Below are positions 35,202 through 46,998 of a stretch of DNA of 51,204 nt, piece by piece (within the stretch, counting starts at the first letter, position 1; the number at the start of each line of letters is the position of its first letter). Position numbers and translations under genes: made by a program. The DNA is taken from positions 309 through 51,512 of the forward strand of contig QAXH01006102.1 of the NCBI GenBank assembly GCA_004335635.1. Direction: 5' to 3'. The stretch is from Chloromonas sp. AAM2 (Eukaryota > Chlorophyta > Chlorophyceae > Chlamydomonadales > Chlamydomonadaceae). Below the pieces are notes generated by a model. That model worked only from the letters and a program-made list of their open reading frames with translations. It was not told the origin of the DNA and did no database searches.

Positions 35202-36757
35202 ATGCAGCCTGCTGCCGCACCCGTTCCAGCAGCCACTGTCCAGCTAGCAGGCCCTGTCTTCAGTATAGACGTGGAGTGCGTGGCAACTGGCACTGATCAC
35301 AATAGCAGAGGTATGACGCCATCTCTGACGCGCCTCTGCACCCCTCCTGCTTGGCTTTGGACGCACATGGCTGCTGTCCTGCGCTTGCACTGCAGACGTT
35401 GCACAGATCTCGTTGGTGAACCAATTTGAGCAAGTGAGTTGACATGCATGAGAATGAGATAGGAAGCGGGTGCAGCAACCACGGGCATGCTGTTCACTTG
35501 ATTGATTGCCATCATGGAGTGAAGTGTGTTCTCACATGTCCACCTGCTCACATGCTGACGTATCAGGTCATCCTCAACTTGTACGTGCGGCCAACCAAGC
35601 CAGTGGTGTCGTACCTCACACAGCTCACAGGTATTCGCGGATTACCATTGGACTGAAATGCATCCTTGCCTCAACGGAATGATACGTACTTCGAGATCAG
35701 GGGGAGAGGCTGAATTGCTGACTGGTAGTAGCATGCAGGTAGCAACAGCCTGCATCGTAATCATCGTGCTCTGAGTGAGCAGGTGGCAGACATGCCTGTG
35801 CACTCTTTGATCACCAAAGAGCTGCCTGTCTTCTGTTTCACACCTTGTTGCACATGCCGGTCCTGTCTCCGCTGCCCAGGACTGCACCAGGAATTGCTTG
35901 ACACCTATGGCAGCAGTCTTGAGCAGGCGTTAGCAACCCTTCGCCAGCACTTACCAAAGAATGCGGTGCTCGTGGGGCAGAACATCGGACAGGACGTTTC
36001 TTGGCTGGGCCTGAAAGAAGGCACGGACTTTGGCAGTCTCATGGGTGAGCAGGAGGTCTGGATGCACACACACAGTAGTGCAAGAACTCTTCCTGTGCAC
36101 GGGTTGTGAGCGCACACAATGTGAGTATGTCATGCTGTGTACAGGGCCCATCTGCCATAACACATGACCAGCACCTGAGCAGTCCTCCCCGGACTGAAGG
36201 CCATGTAACACACGCACACGCACACACACACACACAAACACAAACACACACATACACATACACACACACATACACACGCATACACACGACCATGCTGGCC
36301 AGTACGCAGAGATTAATCATCATACGCATGTTGACGACCCACAGCAAACACAAACGCACCTGCTTGCGTGACTTGGCCATGGTGCCCCGTTTCCTTTTCA
36401 TTCGAGCTTGACGTCCTGTTGTGTGCCTGTGCAGACCTAGCTGGTATGTACCGGGCGTACAACCCACAGTACAAGAGTTTTACCGTTTTTGGGCAGGACC
36501 AGGTGGCAAAGGTGTTGCTGGGCTGGCAGGTGCCGGAGAACGGCACCGAGCACAACGCTGTGACAGATGCTATTAAGAGCGTCAGGCTGTTCAATCTGTA
36601 CCATCAGCTGCATGCTAGCGGCAAGTGGGAGGAGGCTCAAGCAGCACTGCTGGCCTCCCCGCCTTCCCAGTCCTTCGCACGTCGCTTCCCTGCTTATGAA
36701 GGAGTGTGCATGGGTAACCGCAAGACGTGCTCATGCGGAGCTCCGTTCTTCTCTTAA
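35202..36757 (+). CDS. DEDDh-type 3'-5' exonuclease
   Basis: Five exons, 35202-35310, 35396-35433, 35567-35630, 35880-36044 and 36435-36757 (699 nt, 232 residues), all in phase. The catalytic set of an RNase-T/REXO4-like fold is complete: D23 and E25 in FSIDVECVATG, D109 in GQNIGQDVSWL, and H165 and D170 in EHNAVTDAIKSVRLF. The family degrades RNA or DNA from the 3' end with two metal ions. The order ISLVNQ, LYVRPTKPVV and YLTQLTGL matches the REXO4/PAN2-type subgroup. After the domain (about residue 185) there is a short tail ending CMGNRKTCSCGAPFFS, with three Cys in a C-x6-C-x-C spacing that might bind a metal. The substrate is unknown. There is no transit peptide, but the first 15 residues are Ala/Pro-rich. 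Confidence 0.85.
36174..36207 (-). repeat. Microsatellite-linked repeat block, copy 2
   Basis: CTGAGCAGTCCTCCCCGGAC followed by TGAAGGCCATGTA, the reverse complement of 19316-19352. It is directly followed by a CA tract, in the fourth intron of the exonuclease gene. Confidence 0.85.
36208..36288 (+). repeat. Imperfect CA microsatellite in the exonuclease gene
   Basis: CA-rich tract interrupted by G, AAA and TA steps, within intron 4. More degraded than the tract at 19159-19315. Confidence 0.9.
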
Positions 36758-38375
36758 CTTGCCGCTGGGCCAGTGGGCTTCTCCTGCCCAGTGCAGGTAT
36801 GGGTCGGCAGGCGCATGGTTGGCGGGCTAGGCAGCAGGAACCTGGAGCAGGAGCGAGTCAGAACAGTCAGTTTATTGTTTTCAAACCATTGTGTTTCAAG
36901 GTGACAGCTGCTGCCCTCGTAAGCGTTCCTCACGCAAGTATCAGATCGCTCTGCCATAGACTACAAGGGTATGCGCTTGTTTTACACGAGCTGATTACGT
37001 TCAAATGGCACAGTCATTTTCAGTGAGCTGTGTATAGTGGGTTTATCACCGCTCGCGGCAATATCTCTGGCGGAACAGCTTACCATGCCATGCCAACAGG
37101 CGCGTAGCAAGGGGGGCAAGATGTCAGGCGCCTCTGACGCAATTGCGCTGGGTCAAGCCCGCATCCCTTGCTGCCATAAAGGGCCTGTTTCTTAGGCTGG
37201 TGCTTAGCTAGGCTTAGCCTGTCCCTGAGGCAGGCGCTGTAACCGCAGGTAAGTAGGTGAGCTGTTCAGTTGCTACGCACTTTTCTGTTGTGTTACTGTT
37301 CTGATGTGAGAGTTGTCATTGAGCTGCTCAATCAATTGATACAACAGATGACGCCCAGGCAGAGCAGGCAACCAGTACCCGTCGTGCTTACTAATGCAAT
37401 GAGGGACGTTTGGTGTGTTTTGTTTATTTATGGCATTGCTCCGCAAGCAACGCAAGGCTCAGGGCAAGGCAGGGTTACACTGGCTTTGTTGCACCGTCAC
37501 CTCTGTTTTGGTGCAACAGCAGCAATGATCCCTGAGAGTTAGTGGCCGGCAACTTGACAGTCACGTGGTCGTGCACTCAGATGTCAAACCAGACAACTAG
37601 TGCTTGACCTCCCTGGTCAAGGCTGCATGCTCACCACGTCTGAGCCATTGCTCTACAGCTGGCCCGGCAGATCCTTGGGAGTTGCTTGCAGCAAGTGCAG
37701 ATTGACATCAACCAGTCGGACTTTAGGAATGAGGTCTGTCTGGCGAGCATGGCTATCACTGTATGCAGGAGAGTTGACGGTGTGCGCCATACGAACTGCT
37801 GCTTGCATGCACTGTACATACCTTTGTTGATGTGGTTGACAGTGAATAAGCTGACGTGTTGCTTTGCAGCAATGCTCATGGCAGCTGAGGCTGCATGGGC
37901 GCTTACATGCAATTGCACACAAACAATCCTGGCGGGCTGACGTTTTTGTGGAGATTTGATGAGTAGTCTTGTGAATGTTCTCACACCCTATCTGCCTCCC
38001 TTTACATGGTATTTGATCGGAACCTGCTCAGGCGCAGATGTCCAGGAAACCTTCTCTGTGAGTGTGCGTGTGAACGCTATCAGACGCTAGTAACTTGTGC
38101 GCTGCAAAAAGGAGCGTCTCAGGCGCTCGATGCTGACAGTCCAGACCTTAAGTGATTCTCTGACCAAGCAGGACATGCTATGCCTGCGACCTAAGATAAT
38201 GCTTTTGATGAAGGCGTAGACTGCATCTGATCACGGACTGAACATCTGATGTAGCATGTACTAGAAATCACTGTTGCATGACACGACAGTGTAAATCACA
38301 AAAGCCTAATGGTCCCAATGAGTTAGATACTAATGCGGAAGCCAGCCCTGCGTTGTTAGATGCCAGGGCAAGGGA
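36758..38375. other. Convergent spacer between exonuclease and TXNDC9 genes
   Basis: Both flanking genes end toward this interval. I see no gene, tRNA or clear repeat. A weak relative of the AAAGTGGGCT/CATGCCATGCC repeat may be present at about 37060-37100. Confidence 0.45.
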
Positions 38376-40451
38376 TCAGTCATCAAAATCTGAATCTTCA
38401 TCGCTTGCAGTCCGTTGCAACGTGTGCAAGCCCTTGCGGATGTTGCCTGTGGGTGCGTCCAGCCGGTCGTCTCCCTTGGACTCATCACGGAGAGGCTCCT
38501 CAATCACCTGCACCACAGGACATGAGCCTCATGGTAAACCCACTGACAGAAACACATGCCCAATCCCGCTCTTGAATCTGACAGGACCCTGAGACAAAGA
38601 CATGCCCATCCCAGTTGTCACCACGGCTGTTAAGCAGCCCCAGTCTCCGTACAAAGGCATGTCCCTCAGATTCCATGCCTAGGCGCCATGACCAGTTTCA
38701 GTGCTGTGACTGATTTTTACCACCCTACCACCAGGGGGAGGCGGTTCTATAGAAAACGACCTTAAGTGGGAGTGGGTATCTCTGAACCATTTATACGAAT
38801 GCTAACGTTGAAAGGAGTTCGAATCCAAGGTTTCAGGTCATTCTGAGATGGTTGACTGGGTGGTATAAAAGTCCTCCGCAAGGCCCGAGCTAGTGTTTTT
38901 CGATCTTTTTGGCTTTACAGATCAATCACAATGAATTCAAGGTTTCTGAAGATGTGGCTGGTTGCAGCTTGTTGAGATCTTCATTTCCCAGAACGGCCTT
39001 GTGGGTGGTTTGTTATGGGCTGGGAAAGTGTCAGAGGGTGCCGGCGCTGACGTGGCCTGCGTCACCTGCGGCGCCAGGCCGCAGGTCACGCAAGCAGCGA
39101 TCCAAAACCGGATGCAGAGCGGGATATGCTTGCATACCTTGGAAGTGGAGTTTACCTTTGGCATGCCCTCATGGCCTGTGACATGGGTAGCGGTTAGGGT
39201 TCGGTTGGGGCCGGCTGGGCTTTGATGAACCATAAGTGGGGCATTGTTCAAGTGAACTATGCAACCAAGTTGTCCAGGGGATAGGCCTTGACAAGAGCTG
39301 TCGATTGAGCCCCTTTTCATGTAACTCTGAGCCGTTTCTGGGTGGGTTCCAACAGTGGTTTTATTTTGGAGAGTCCGAGGCCATTTCTTGTGCTAGGGTC
39401 ATGGTCTTTTTTGCACACACACCCCCCCCCCCTGCTACCACCCTACTTTTCGGCTTACCTCTGCCTGGAACATGCGGTCTTCCAGCGCCGATGTCTCAAA
39501 GTCATCTACGCTGCCCAGGCCGTCAAAGCCCACCACCTGATCCACCGCCATGCCCTTTCTGAAGAAGATGACGCAGGGAAGCATCTTGATGTTCAGCTTA
39601 ACGGTGAAGAACGGCGAGTCCTGCGGCAACATGGAACAAGACAAATGGGAAAAGTCTAGCAACTGTTGTGCTGTCCGATCCTTAAGAGCGGGAAGCTGTG
39701 CTCTTGGGTGCAGGATGGCAGGTGCGGGTTGCAAGCATGGGCTTGTGTGCCTGCAGCTACACACGCACCCACCATGTTGGCAAGCAGACACATTGCTGTG
39801 TTCACAGACAGGAGCTTGCTGTTCTGATGCATGAGCCTGACTAATTGCTAAACTCGGCAGACCGCTTTACTTGCCCTGCACCTAGGTTCTAGTGCATGGC
39901 CTGCACAAACTTAAATTTTGTGCCTTGATCTGTACCAGTTCACGTGCCCTGCACCTGTGCTCAACAGTGGACTGTCTGCGTGCAACCCTGAGCATGCTGC
40001 CATCATGAAGTGCTGGCCTTCTTGGCCCATCGCTTACCGGCGCACTGAGCTTGATGAAGCGAGTTGAGAAGTACCGTCTGCACAGGATGTTCAAATGCTT
40101 GTCCATGACCTTGCAGCGCTCAAAGTCTCGGTGGAAGAAGTGGCAAACCACCAGCTCTGTTTGAGTCACTATTTCAAGGAATTCTCCTTCAGTGATCTCT
40201 TGAAGCTCGCCATGCCCTTGCCGCTGCATGGCTGCACGCCTTTCATGCTCGGATTTCATCTTGGCAATACGCTCCTCATGCAGCTTTTGAAGCTCGGCAT
40301 CATCTAGAAGTTCATTCACATTAAGAGCTGTCACACCAGAACCCTGCGACGTCTGGTTGTCCCCAAGCTCCTGTAGGCAGAGATGCAACCCTTCATTATG
40401 GCTGACGTCCATGGGCGAGTAAGCATGTTCTGGCTCTGAATGATCTTCCAT
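38376..40451 (-). CDS. TXNDC9: TXNDC9 / phosducin-like thioredoxin-fold protein
   Basis: Three exons, 40451-40038, 39620-39459 and 38507-38376 (708 nt, 235 residues), all phase 0. In animals and yeast, this phosducin-like family (PLP1/TXNDC9) binds the CCT/TRiC chaperonin and adjusts actin or tubulin folding in the cytosol. An acidic N-terminus is followed by a charged helix (LLDDAELQKLHEERIAKMK), GHGELQEI, then the thioredoxin fold: VVCHFFHRDFERCKVMDKHL, KMLPCVIFFRKG, DQVVGFDGLG and DDFETSALEDRM. There is no CxxC, as in the family. It ends with the typical acidic DEDSDFDD tail. ATG 40451 is preceded by an in-frame TGA, so it is the start unless an upstream exon splices in. Confidence 0.9.
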
Positions 40452-40507
40452 TTTCCAGCTTCAAACACACAGCTGCTCAAGCGCATGATCAAAAAGCAGC
40501 GAGCCTA

Positions 40508-40587
40508 GCAGTATTTCGCCATGGACAGCAGTATTTCGCCATGGACAGCAGTATTTCGCCATGGACAGCAGTATTTCGCCATGGAAA
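40508..40587 (+). repeat. Four-copy 20-bp tandem repeat
   Basis: GCAGTATTTCGCCATGGACA repeated four times with no gap; only the last copy differs (GGAAA for GGACA). It starts 57 bases upstream of the TXNDC9 start codon, so it lies in the promoter, 5' UTR or a 5' intron. Confidence 0.95.
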
Positions 40588-40633
40588 GCATGCATGTCGC
40601 TGTCGTTTGTCTGGCACCGGCTGGAATGTGTAC

Positions 40634-40744
40634 CTTCTTGTAGTCCCTGATAGCTGCCATCATCGCTTGCCCGTGAGCTATGGAGTTCATGGCTGAGCCG
40701 AACTGTGCCGCGTCGGCCGCAAACCTGCCAGCCTGACCGGGCTC
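40634..40744 (-). other. Orphan coding-like exon, 37 codons
   Basis: Bounded by an acceptor (CTTGCAG) and a donor (AAG|GTACAC), with an open phase-0 frame reading GSAMNSIAHGQAMMAAIRDY. The phase does not fit the TXNDC9 start exon, which has a TGA just upstream, and the ankyrin gene already ends at 41442. It may be a 5' exon of an alternative TXNDC9 transcript or a piece of another gene. Confidence 0.4.
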
Positions 40745-41177
40745 CTGCAAGCAAGCCGGCAAGCCCAAAGCATGAGTACCACTGTCTCATTGACATAGCT
40801 GGGAGGCTGCCAGGCTGCCTTCACAACCGTTCGCGGGCCGCAGATCAGCGCACCATTTTGGCGAGGGTTTGATGATTCAAATTCAAGTGGGGCTCGTCAG
40901 CAATGCTCTCTCTGCTGGTGGTTTTGGATATGCTTGTACTTGGCGCATGTGCAGTGCTTCACTGAAACTGAAACAAATGACCCGCGCCACGGCTCAGCCT
41001 TCTCACGTGTGCCGTGTTCACTTTTCTGATGATGTCAGCAGCTCGTACCTCGGCACTTCACATAGTGTCCAACACAACGCATGCGCAGACCCGACAAGGC
41101 AGCGAAAATTCACTTTGAGACACACGCGAGCCTCTGTAGCCTGACATCGGGTTGCTAATGTTTACACAGCATACAAC

Positions 41178-41365
41178 TGTATGCATAGCGTTTGCGACAA
41201 ACAATTTACTCCGCATTGAGTTGGGCAGTGACTTGGACATGGCCATGACTGCTATGGACACAACATTGGTGGTTAACAGACCCATCATGGGGTGCAATCC
41301 CCTTGCAGTGAAACCCTGTAGGATGTTCGGATACTGGGAGGATTGGAATGTCACTGTATGCAATG
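41178..41365 (+). repeat. Dispersed repeat copy B (GACTTGGACATGGCCATG family)
   Basis: Same block order as 12005-12235 (GACAAACAATTTACTCCGC, GACTTGGACATGGCCATG, CTATGGACACAA, GGTTAACAGA, GGGGTGCAAT) ending in GATACTGGGAGGATTGGAAT and CACTGTAT. The duplicated inner block of copy A is absent. Confidence 0.75.
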
Positions 41366-41441
41366 GAATCAATGCCAGATGAAATCACTGGGTCATGGTA
41401 GTCATACGTCCAGCAGTCATTTGCCTGCCCTGCTATGCTAC

Positions 41442-44400
41442 CTAAAGGAAAGCAGCACGGGTTGCATCATTCTTTGCCATGTCCGCAGCTGTCTTCCCGT
41501 CCTTGTTTGTGACATCCGTTGGCGCGCCAGCCTTCAACAGCAGCTGGATAACGCTGGGATGCCCATTGACGGAGGCCAAGTGGAGTGCAGTGTTGCCCTG
41601 CAGCCACAAGCAAGCAACAAGTGCATGGCCACTGTAGCTGCCAGCAGGACACAGGAGGCAGGACAAGCACGCCTGACATGCTCTCTATTCCTGCCAGAGA
41701 AGTGCGCAGAGAAGTGCGCTGGTTGCCAGTTCTGGGACAATTTTTGGAAACGCCACTGAGACCTTAACTGCTTGCAGTATTTACGCTTTCCTTATCCAAA
41801 GCTCGAACGACTGCTGCCATGTCCTCAGGGCCACCAGCACTCATGGAAAACCAGCTTCAAACAGTGTGCATGTACAGGGCAGCGAACAGCAGTTGAAAGC
41901 TAAGGTCGAGCAGCAGGTAATGACACTGTTGCTTTAGTTAGACAAGGAAGGCAGCCAAGCCATGACTGCACGCTTGACTGTAAACACAGGCTCAAGCCTT
42001 GTCTTCTCAGTGATTGCAACACAGCCGTCACTTGCACCATATGAGAGCAGGGCGTGCTTCTTACTTGCAGGTTTGCCGCTGTCACAGTTGCCCCGCCAGT
42101 CAGCAATGCCTGCACCCGATCCGCCTTGCCCGCCCGAGCAGCCAGGTGCAGGGGTGTCCAGCCCTCCGGGTTGGCTAGATTGATCTTGGCTTTCTTGGAA
42201 ATCATGGCTGGGATCAGCTCGATAGGACCTCTGCAGGAGCAAGAACGCAGCAAGTGCTTGCCAATCATGCTGCACAAGACCTCTAAGGCGTCGAAACTCT
42301 AAAGGCTCGGCCGTCAGAGCGCCAAACCATTGCCCAGCCCGTGTGCTTCCATCAGGAGCATTCAGTGGTGGCATCTAGACTGTTCAGTGTTGACAGATAA
42401 AACCGCCCCTGAGAGGGGCATTGGGTTAGTTCAGGTTACTGTAGCGAGGGTTGTCAAATAGCATGCTGGCTGAGCTAGCTGCTCACCTTGTTGCGAGCAG
42501 GTGCAGCCCTGACACAAAGTCCTGTGACGAAACATTGGGGTTGGCCTGCAGCCAATGCAAGCACTTGATTAAGCGCACAGGTTTCCCCTGCTGCCTCAAA
42601 GTTTTCCACATGCGTCTGGGTTGCATCCAGAGACACCAAGACTAGCAACCTCCTAACTCTGATAACCCGTCCTCTGTGCCTGTAGCGTTTGAAATTGTGT
42701 TACAAATGTGCGATGCTGTTGACGCAAACACCTTGGCAGATGCGTTTGCAGCCTGTTCCTGTCCAAGCGACACTCACTCCAGACTCCAGCAGCAGTGTTG
42801 CCAAAACAGCATCACCATCCTCAAGAGCCGTGAGCAATGGGGTGCGCTTGTCAAAGTCTAAACAGTCAACGAATGCTCCTGTGCAACACACGGCACTGAC
42901 CAGGCTGGGACGGCGTATCAAACATCCAGTTTGTCTCAGTAAGTCTCATGGCTGAGTGTGGCACAGCATGATAGGAGTGAGAAGGGCAAGCACTCCAGGG
43001 GGGGGGGCATTGTAGTGTCCAAGGCATCTCGCCTGTACTTGCATGTCCGCAGTCACTCAACAAGGATGCTCAGGTGTGCATGTATTCAGAGCGTGGCTGC
43101 TGCATTGCAGCTGCCCTGTGCCGATGCTGTTGCACCACATACTTCATGCATCAAGAGCGTTGTGCTGCCTTGCGCTGCTGCTGCCGGTCAGCGACCTACC
43201 TGCCTCCAGCAGGGCTCTGGTCCCCTCCTCATCGCCCGCCTCCACCGCCAGGGCCAGGGGCGTCTTGTCCAGCGGCTCCACCACCTCGCCATGCAGCAAC
43301 CAGTTGCCAGCAGAGTACTCACTGCAGGGCAAAGGACCAAAGGATCCGGGGATCCAAGATTTGTAGTCAGGTCTTGACTAGGGGAGAAATCTCAGTTCTT
43401 AGAGTGTGCACTTCTGATGCACAGCATGCCGACAACAATGCTGTGTGTGCCAGCACCTGGCAGGGCCTTTTCGAAACAGCCTAGGGTCTGACAAGGAAGA
43501 AGCAGGCCAGCAAGGAGGAATGCCAGGCCACACAACTTGCACTCCATGCAACACAGCACGCCAGTGTCAGGTCCATCGCCACCATGTGACCTGGTGTCAG
43601 GCACCCGCCCACCTTCCGTCCATGTTCTGCGAGTCCAGCGACTCAGGCTTGAGTGACAGCAGGTACTTGAGCACATCCAGATTGCCTGTCCCCGCAGCCA
43701 CGTGCAGCGCGGAGTCGCCCGCTGCATCGGGCATGTCTAAAATGCTCCGGTCTTGGGATAGAATCAGCTGCACAAGCATGCAGCAGGACACGCTTCATTT
43801 GTGGTGAGCGTGGCAAGGATTTGTTTTGTGCACACCGTGAGAAGACGTACAATGCGGTACAAGCCAGAGACCACATGCGCCAACCATGGCAAATAATTAA
43901 CATGACAAATGATCTGACTGCCCCACACCTTGACTGTCTCGAGGCTCTCCGCCGCCACAGCCAGGTTGAGCGGCGTCCTTCCCTGGCTGTCCACCACTCG
44001 CACACTGACCTGACCCTGGCTGCCAGCAGGGCCGGCGGCCAGCAGCTCCCGCAGCCCAGCGGCATTGCCTGTCTTGCAAAACTCAAAGATCCTGAGGGCA
44101 GCCAGCCGGGCACAGGACAGGGTCATGCAGGCCTCAGATGGCAGGCACATACAAAGCATCGCCGACACATTTGATGCCGCTACCCGTTCTGTTACGCAGC
44201 TAGTGTCACACAGCTGGTGCCGGGCCAAAGACGCCAGGAACCCCCACGGTTCCTGCTGCCCTCGGCCTTACCTTGGATCGGGCCCTCCCAGCAGCATTCG
44301 CACGTCATCCGAGGCTGCTAGCTCGTACGGTGCCCGCCCCATCATGTCAATTATCTGCATGTGTGTGCCATGCAGTGCCCATCATCTGCGCGTCTGATGC

Positions 44401-46266
44401 TTCTTAATCCTGACCCGTGACAGTCAGATGGCCCGTGCAGCCCAACCTGCTTGGTAACACCCAAGAGTGAGGTCTTCGGTTGGAGAATCCAGGGGAACCT
44501 GCCTTGGAGCTGATCATCTCAGGACAGCATCGCCTTCAGTAAACCAAGGGCAGGAGTCATGTCCCATGGAGCCGCTTCAAGCAATGCACCCAAATATATT
44601 TGTGCATGGTCTCCACCGGGCCTGTCCGTTTCCCCACTCACTGTCTTGTCTGCCCCGAGCTCAATGAGAAGCTTGCACACTTCCAGCACATTGCTCTTGG
44701 CAGCTGCAGCAAAGTGCAAAGGAGTCGACCCCCTGCAGCACACGCAAACAGTGCACTAAGCCGACAAACACCGTGAACATGGGGACCGCCTGTCCCTCCC
44801 AGCGCATATACCCCAGATCTGGTATCCGTGGAGAGGCATTACTCCCTGTCCGCTTCATCTCCATGGTCTTTGTTCATTCCAGGCCACATCCCGTCCCGGT
44901 ACCAATGCTGCCACAATGACATCATGCCATTAGCAGGGGCTGGCAAGCGTGCCAGTGTCGCAGCACGCGGCAAATGCTTACATCAGGCCAGCAAGCACAC
45001 CGTGGACCACTTACGCTATCAGCTAACCTACCTGCCATTCGCAACATTGGGATCTGCACCGAGTTCCACTAGCACCTGCAACAGGGGGTGGCATGTACAG
45101 CAACAAGCTGTTCAGTATCCTAAGTTTGGCCTGTTCAGGTCTGCAATTGCAGTGTCCCAGCAGTGTGTGCACCGTTGACTAACTGGTGTGTACAAACTCA
45201 CAGACTGTTTACGTCTCTTCAAGCTGTTTTATACTTGTTTGTTACCTGACACCTGCTAACAGACCTCGGCCACTGAACGTGAGGCAATGGCACACAGCAT
45301 ATCCACCAGGTTTGATTCTAGACGGTGGCACTAGACAGTGTCAGTCCCAAACAGTGTTGATAGCGGGAATTGATTTGCTGCTGTGGCCTGTTGCTGCACT
45401 GGCGCATTGTCGCTGTCATCATGCGCCCATATACTGTGCTGATGATGATTTGCACAATTCAGTCAATTGACCAAGCCTTGCTGGAGACTTGACTCCCATT
45501 CGCAATGCATGCATAGTTGCATGGACCTAGCATCATGCTAGAAGCAGCAGAGGAACTAGCTGGAAGACCAACAGCACCAGACTGCAGCTTGCCATGCAAA
45601 AAGTTTGCGACATTGGTGTTGCCCCACCTTGACAGTCTCTACGGTGCCCCATAGCGCTGCGATGTGCAGAGCTGTCTGGCCTATCTGCAAAGATAGCAGA
45701 AGGATCAAGTACATTGACAGTCCTTTATCCGACCAGGGCAATGTCACTGTACATGGAAGGGCAACACATGGCACCCTCTAGCTGAAGACTGTTGTGTGTT
45801 TCATACTTGGATGGATGGGCGACATGACAAATTCAAGCCCACCTGGTTAGCAATTCCAACAGGAACGCCTCCGCGAACAAACCTGCGAACTGTGTGTGCA
45901 AAGGTGTGCACAGCCAAAGCTTGTGAAATGGTGGGCGTGCTGGATCTGGCTTGTGAAAGGGTGGGCGTGCTCGTTGCTTTGCATCATCCTGCTTACTGTC
46001 GTCTATCCTATTGTCTCTGGCGGCCGCCAGCATCGCCATGACCTGGCCTGCCTGCATCGCGTTCTGCATGTCTCGTACAACTATCCGGTATTTCAAACTC
46101 TTCGCAGAGATCCCCTATACGCACGCTGACGTCTTAATCGTGTCAAGGCAGAGAAGCGGACAAGCAGGGGACGGTTAGGGGACAGACATGGGACGTACCC
46201 GCGCTCATGTAACCGCACGCACGTGCCGCAGTTTGGCTCCTGGCGCAGCATTTGTTCAATTGTCAT
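41442..46266 (-). CDS. Ankyrin-repeat protein, 13 exons
   Basis: Exons 46266-46199, 46097-46043 (weak), 45684-45628, 45075-45032, 44732-44642, 44354-44272, 44091-43929, 43767-43613, 43321-43200, 42878-42778, 42545-42487, 42230-42065 and 41597-41442; 1320 nt, 439 residues, all in phase. Ankyrin helices recur: GQTALHIAALWG, GSTPLHFAAAAKS, GRTPLNLAVAAES, GDSALHVAAGTGN, KTPLALAVEAGDEEG, KRTPLLTALEDGD, GWTPLHLAARAGK and GNTALHLASVNGH, about nine or ten units in all. Such proteins are protein-binding scaffolds, and no catalytic domain is seen. An N-terminal CxxC (NCGTC) is noted. The final exon ends one repeat cleanly (DATRAAFL). Exon borders often fall just before or at the repeat loop. The second exon uses a poor acceptor and is uncertain; its partner protein is unknown. 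Confidence 0.8.
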
Positions 46267-46998
46267 GACTGGTGGAACGCACAAAGCTTGATCCTCAGCT
46301 GGCCACTATGGTCCTCCCTGGTGTGGCTTTGTTGCAACTGGCTGGCTGGCTGTTGGTGCAGGATGACCCAGCTCGTGAGACTTAGCACCCCACCTGAGAA
46401 TCTTACATCGATAAAACCTGCCAGAGTCATCCTGCAAAGCACGCTGCTGGCGTTATCACACTGTATTCCAACCTTGCACACCGCAAACATGGACAGGATG
46501 CTGGTGAAATAACTACCTAATTATCAAAGAATGTTTCCGTCTTTACCAAGGAGCAGACACTACATGTACCCTAGGGTACATGGCCTAGACGGCCTTATCT
46601 ATTCTCTAAACTAAATCCCAGAGATGCCTCTGGCAACTCTGGGCAACGATCAGTGCACTATGAATCAGAAAACGCACATCAAATCAAATAGCACTCTCCA
46701 AGTCGCGCACCAGCTGCTTTTCGCAGCTGCAGTCGTGGTGACACATACCGAGCCCGCCATAGAAGATTAAGAGAAATAGCAAATAGCCCTTGTGCAGGTC
46801 GAGTGCAGGTCACGTACCAGGCATGTCCACTAGCATATCCAACCTAGTTGGACTAATCCCTTGCCTTTGCTAAGCTGGTTTGGCTCAGCGAGCTGGTAAG
46901 CTTATCCAAGGGATGCCGACAGCGACCCAGGAACTCAGTGACCAAAGGACTCGAGGTGCCTCCATTGACAACAGGTCTTGCTTGTTAACTTCCCATGC
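46267..46998. other. Spacer between ankyrin gene and inositol-phosphate synthase gene
   Basis: Both neighbours read leftward, so this holds the synthase 3' UTR and the ankyrin-gene promoter. It contains a 20-base perfect palindrome (46563-46582). No gene is supported. Confidence 0.55.
46563..46582. promoter_or_regulatory. 20-base perfect palindrome
   Basis: CATGTACCCTAGGGTACATG reads identically on both strands. It lies about 297 bases upstream of the ankyrin-gene ATG and about 417 downstream of the synthase stop. A homodimeric regulator site is possible; a hairpin or chance repeat cannot be excluded. Confidence 0.45.

Larger units (their letters stand above)
40452..41441. other. Spacer upstream of TXNDC9, with a tandem repeat and an orphan exon
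   Basis: Contains the four-copy 20-base tandem (40508-40587), a well-formed but unassigned exon (40634-40744) and part of a dispersed repeat (41178-41365). It must also hold the TXNDC9 promoter and the ankyrin-gene 3' UTR. Confidence 0.55.

Noticed and set aside
38790..38850. Possible tRNA because of AGTTCGAATCC
   Set aside because: The T-loop-like stretch lacks pairing bases on either side, and there is no D-arm or acceptor stem around it.
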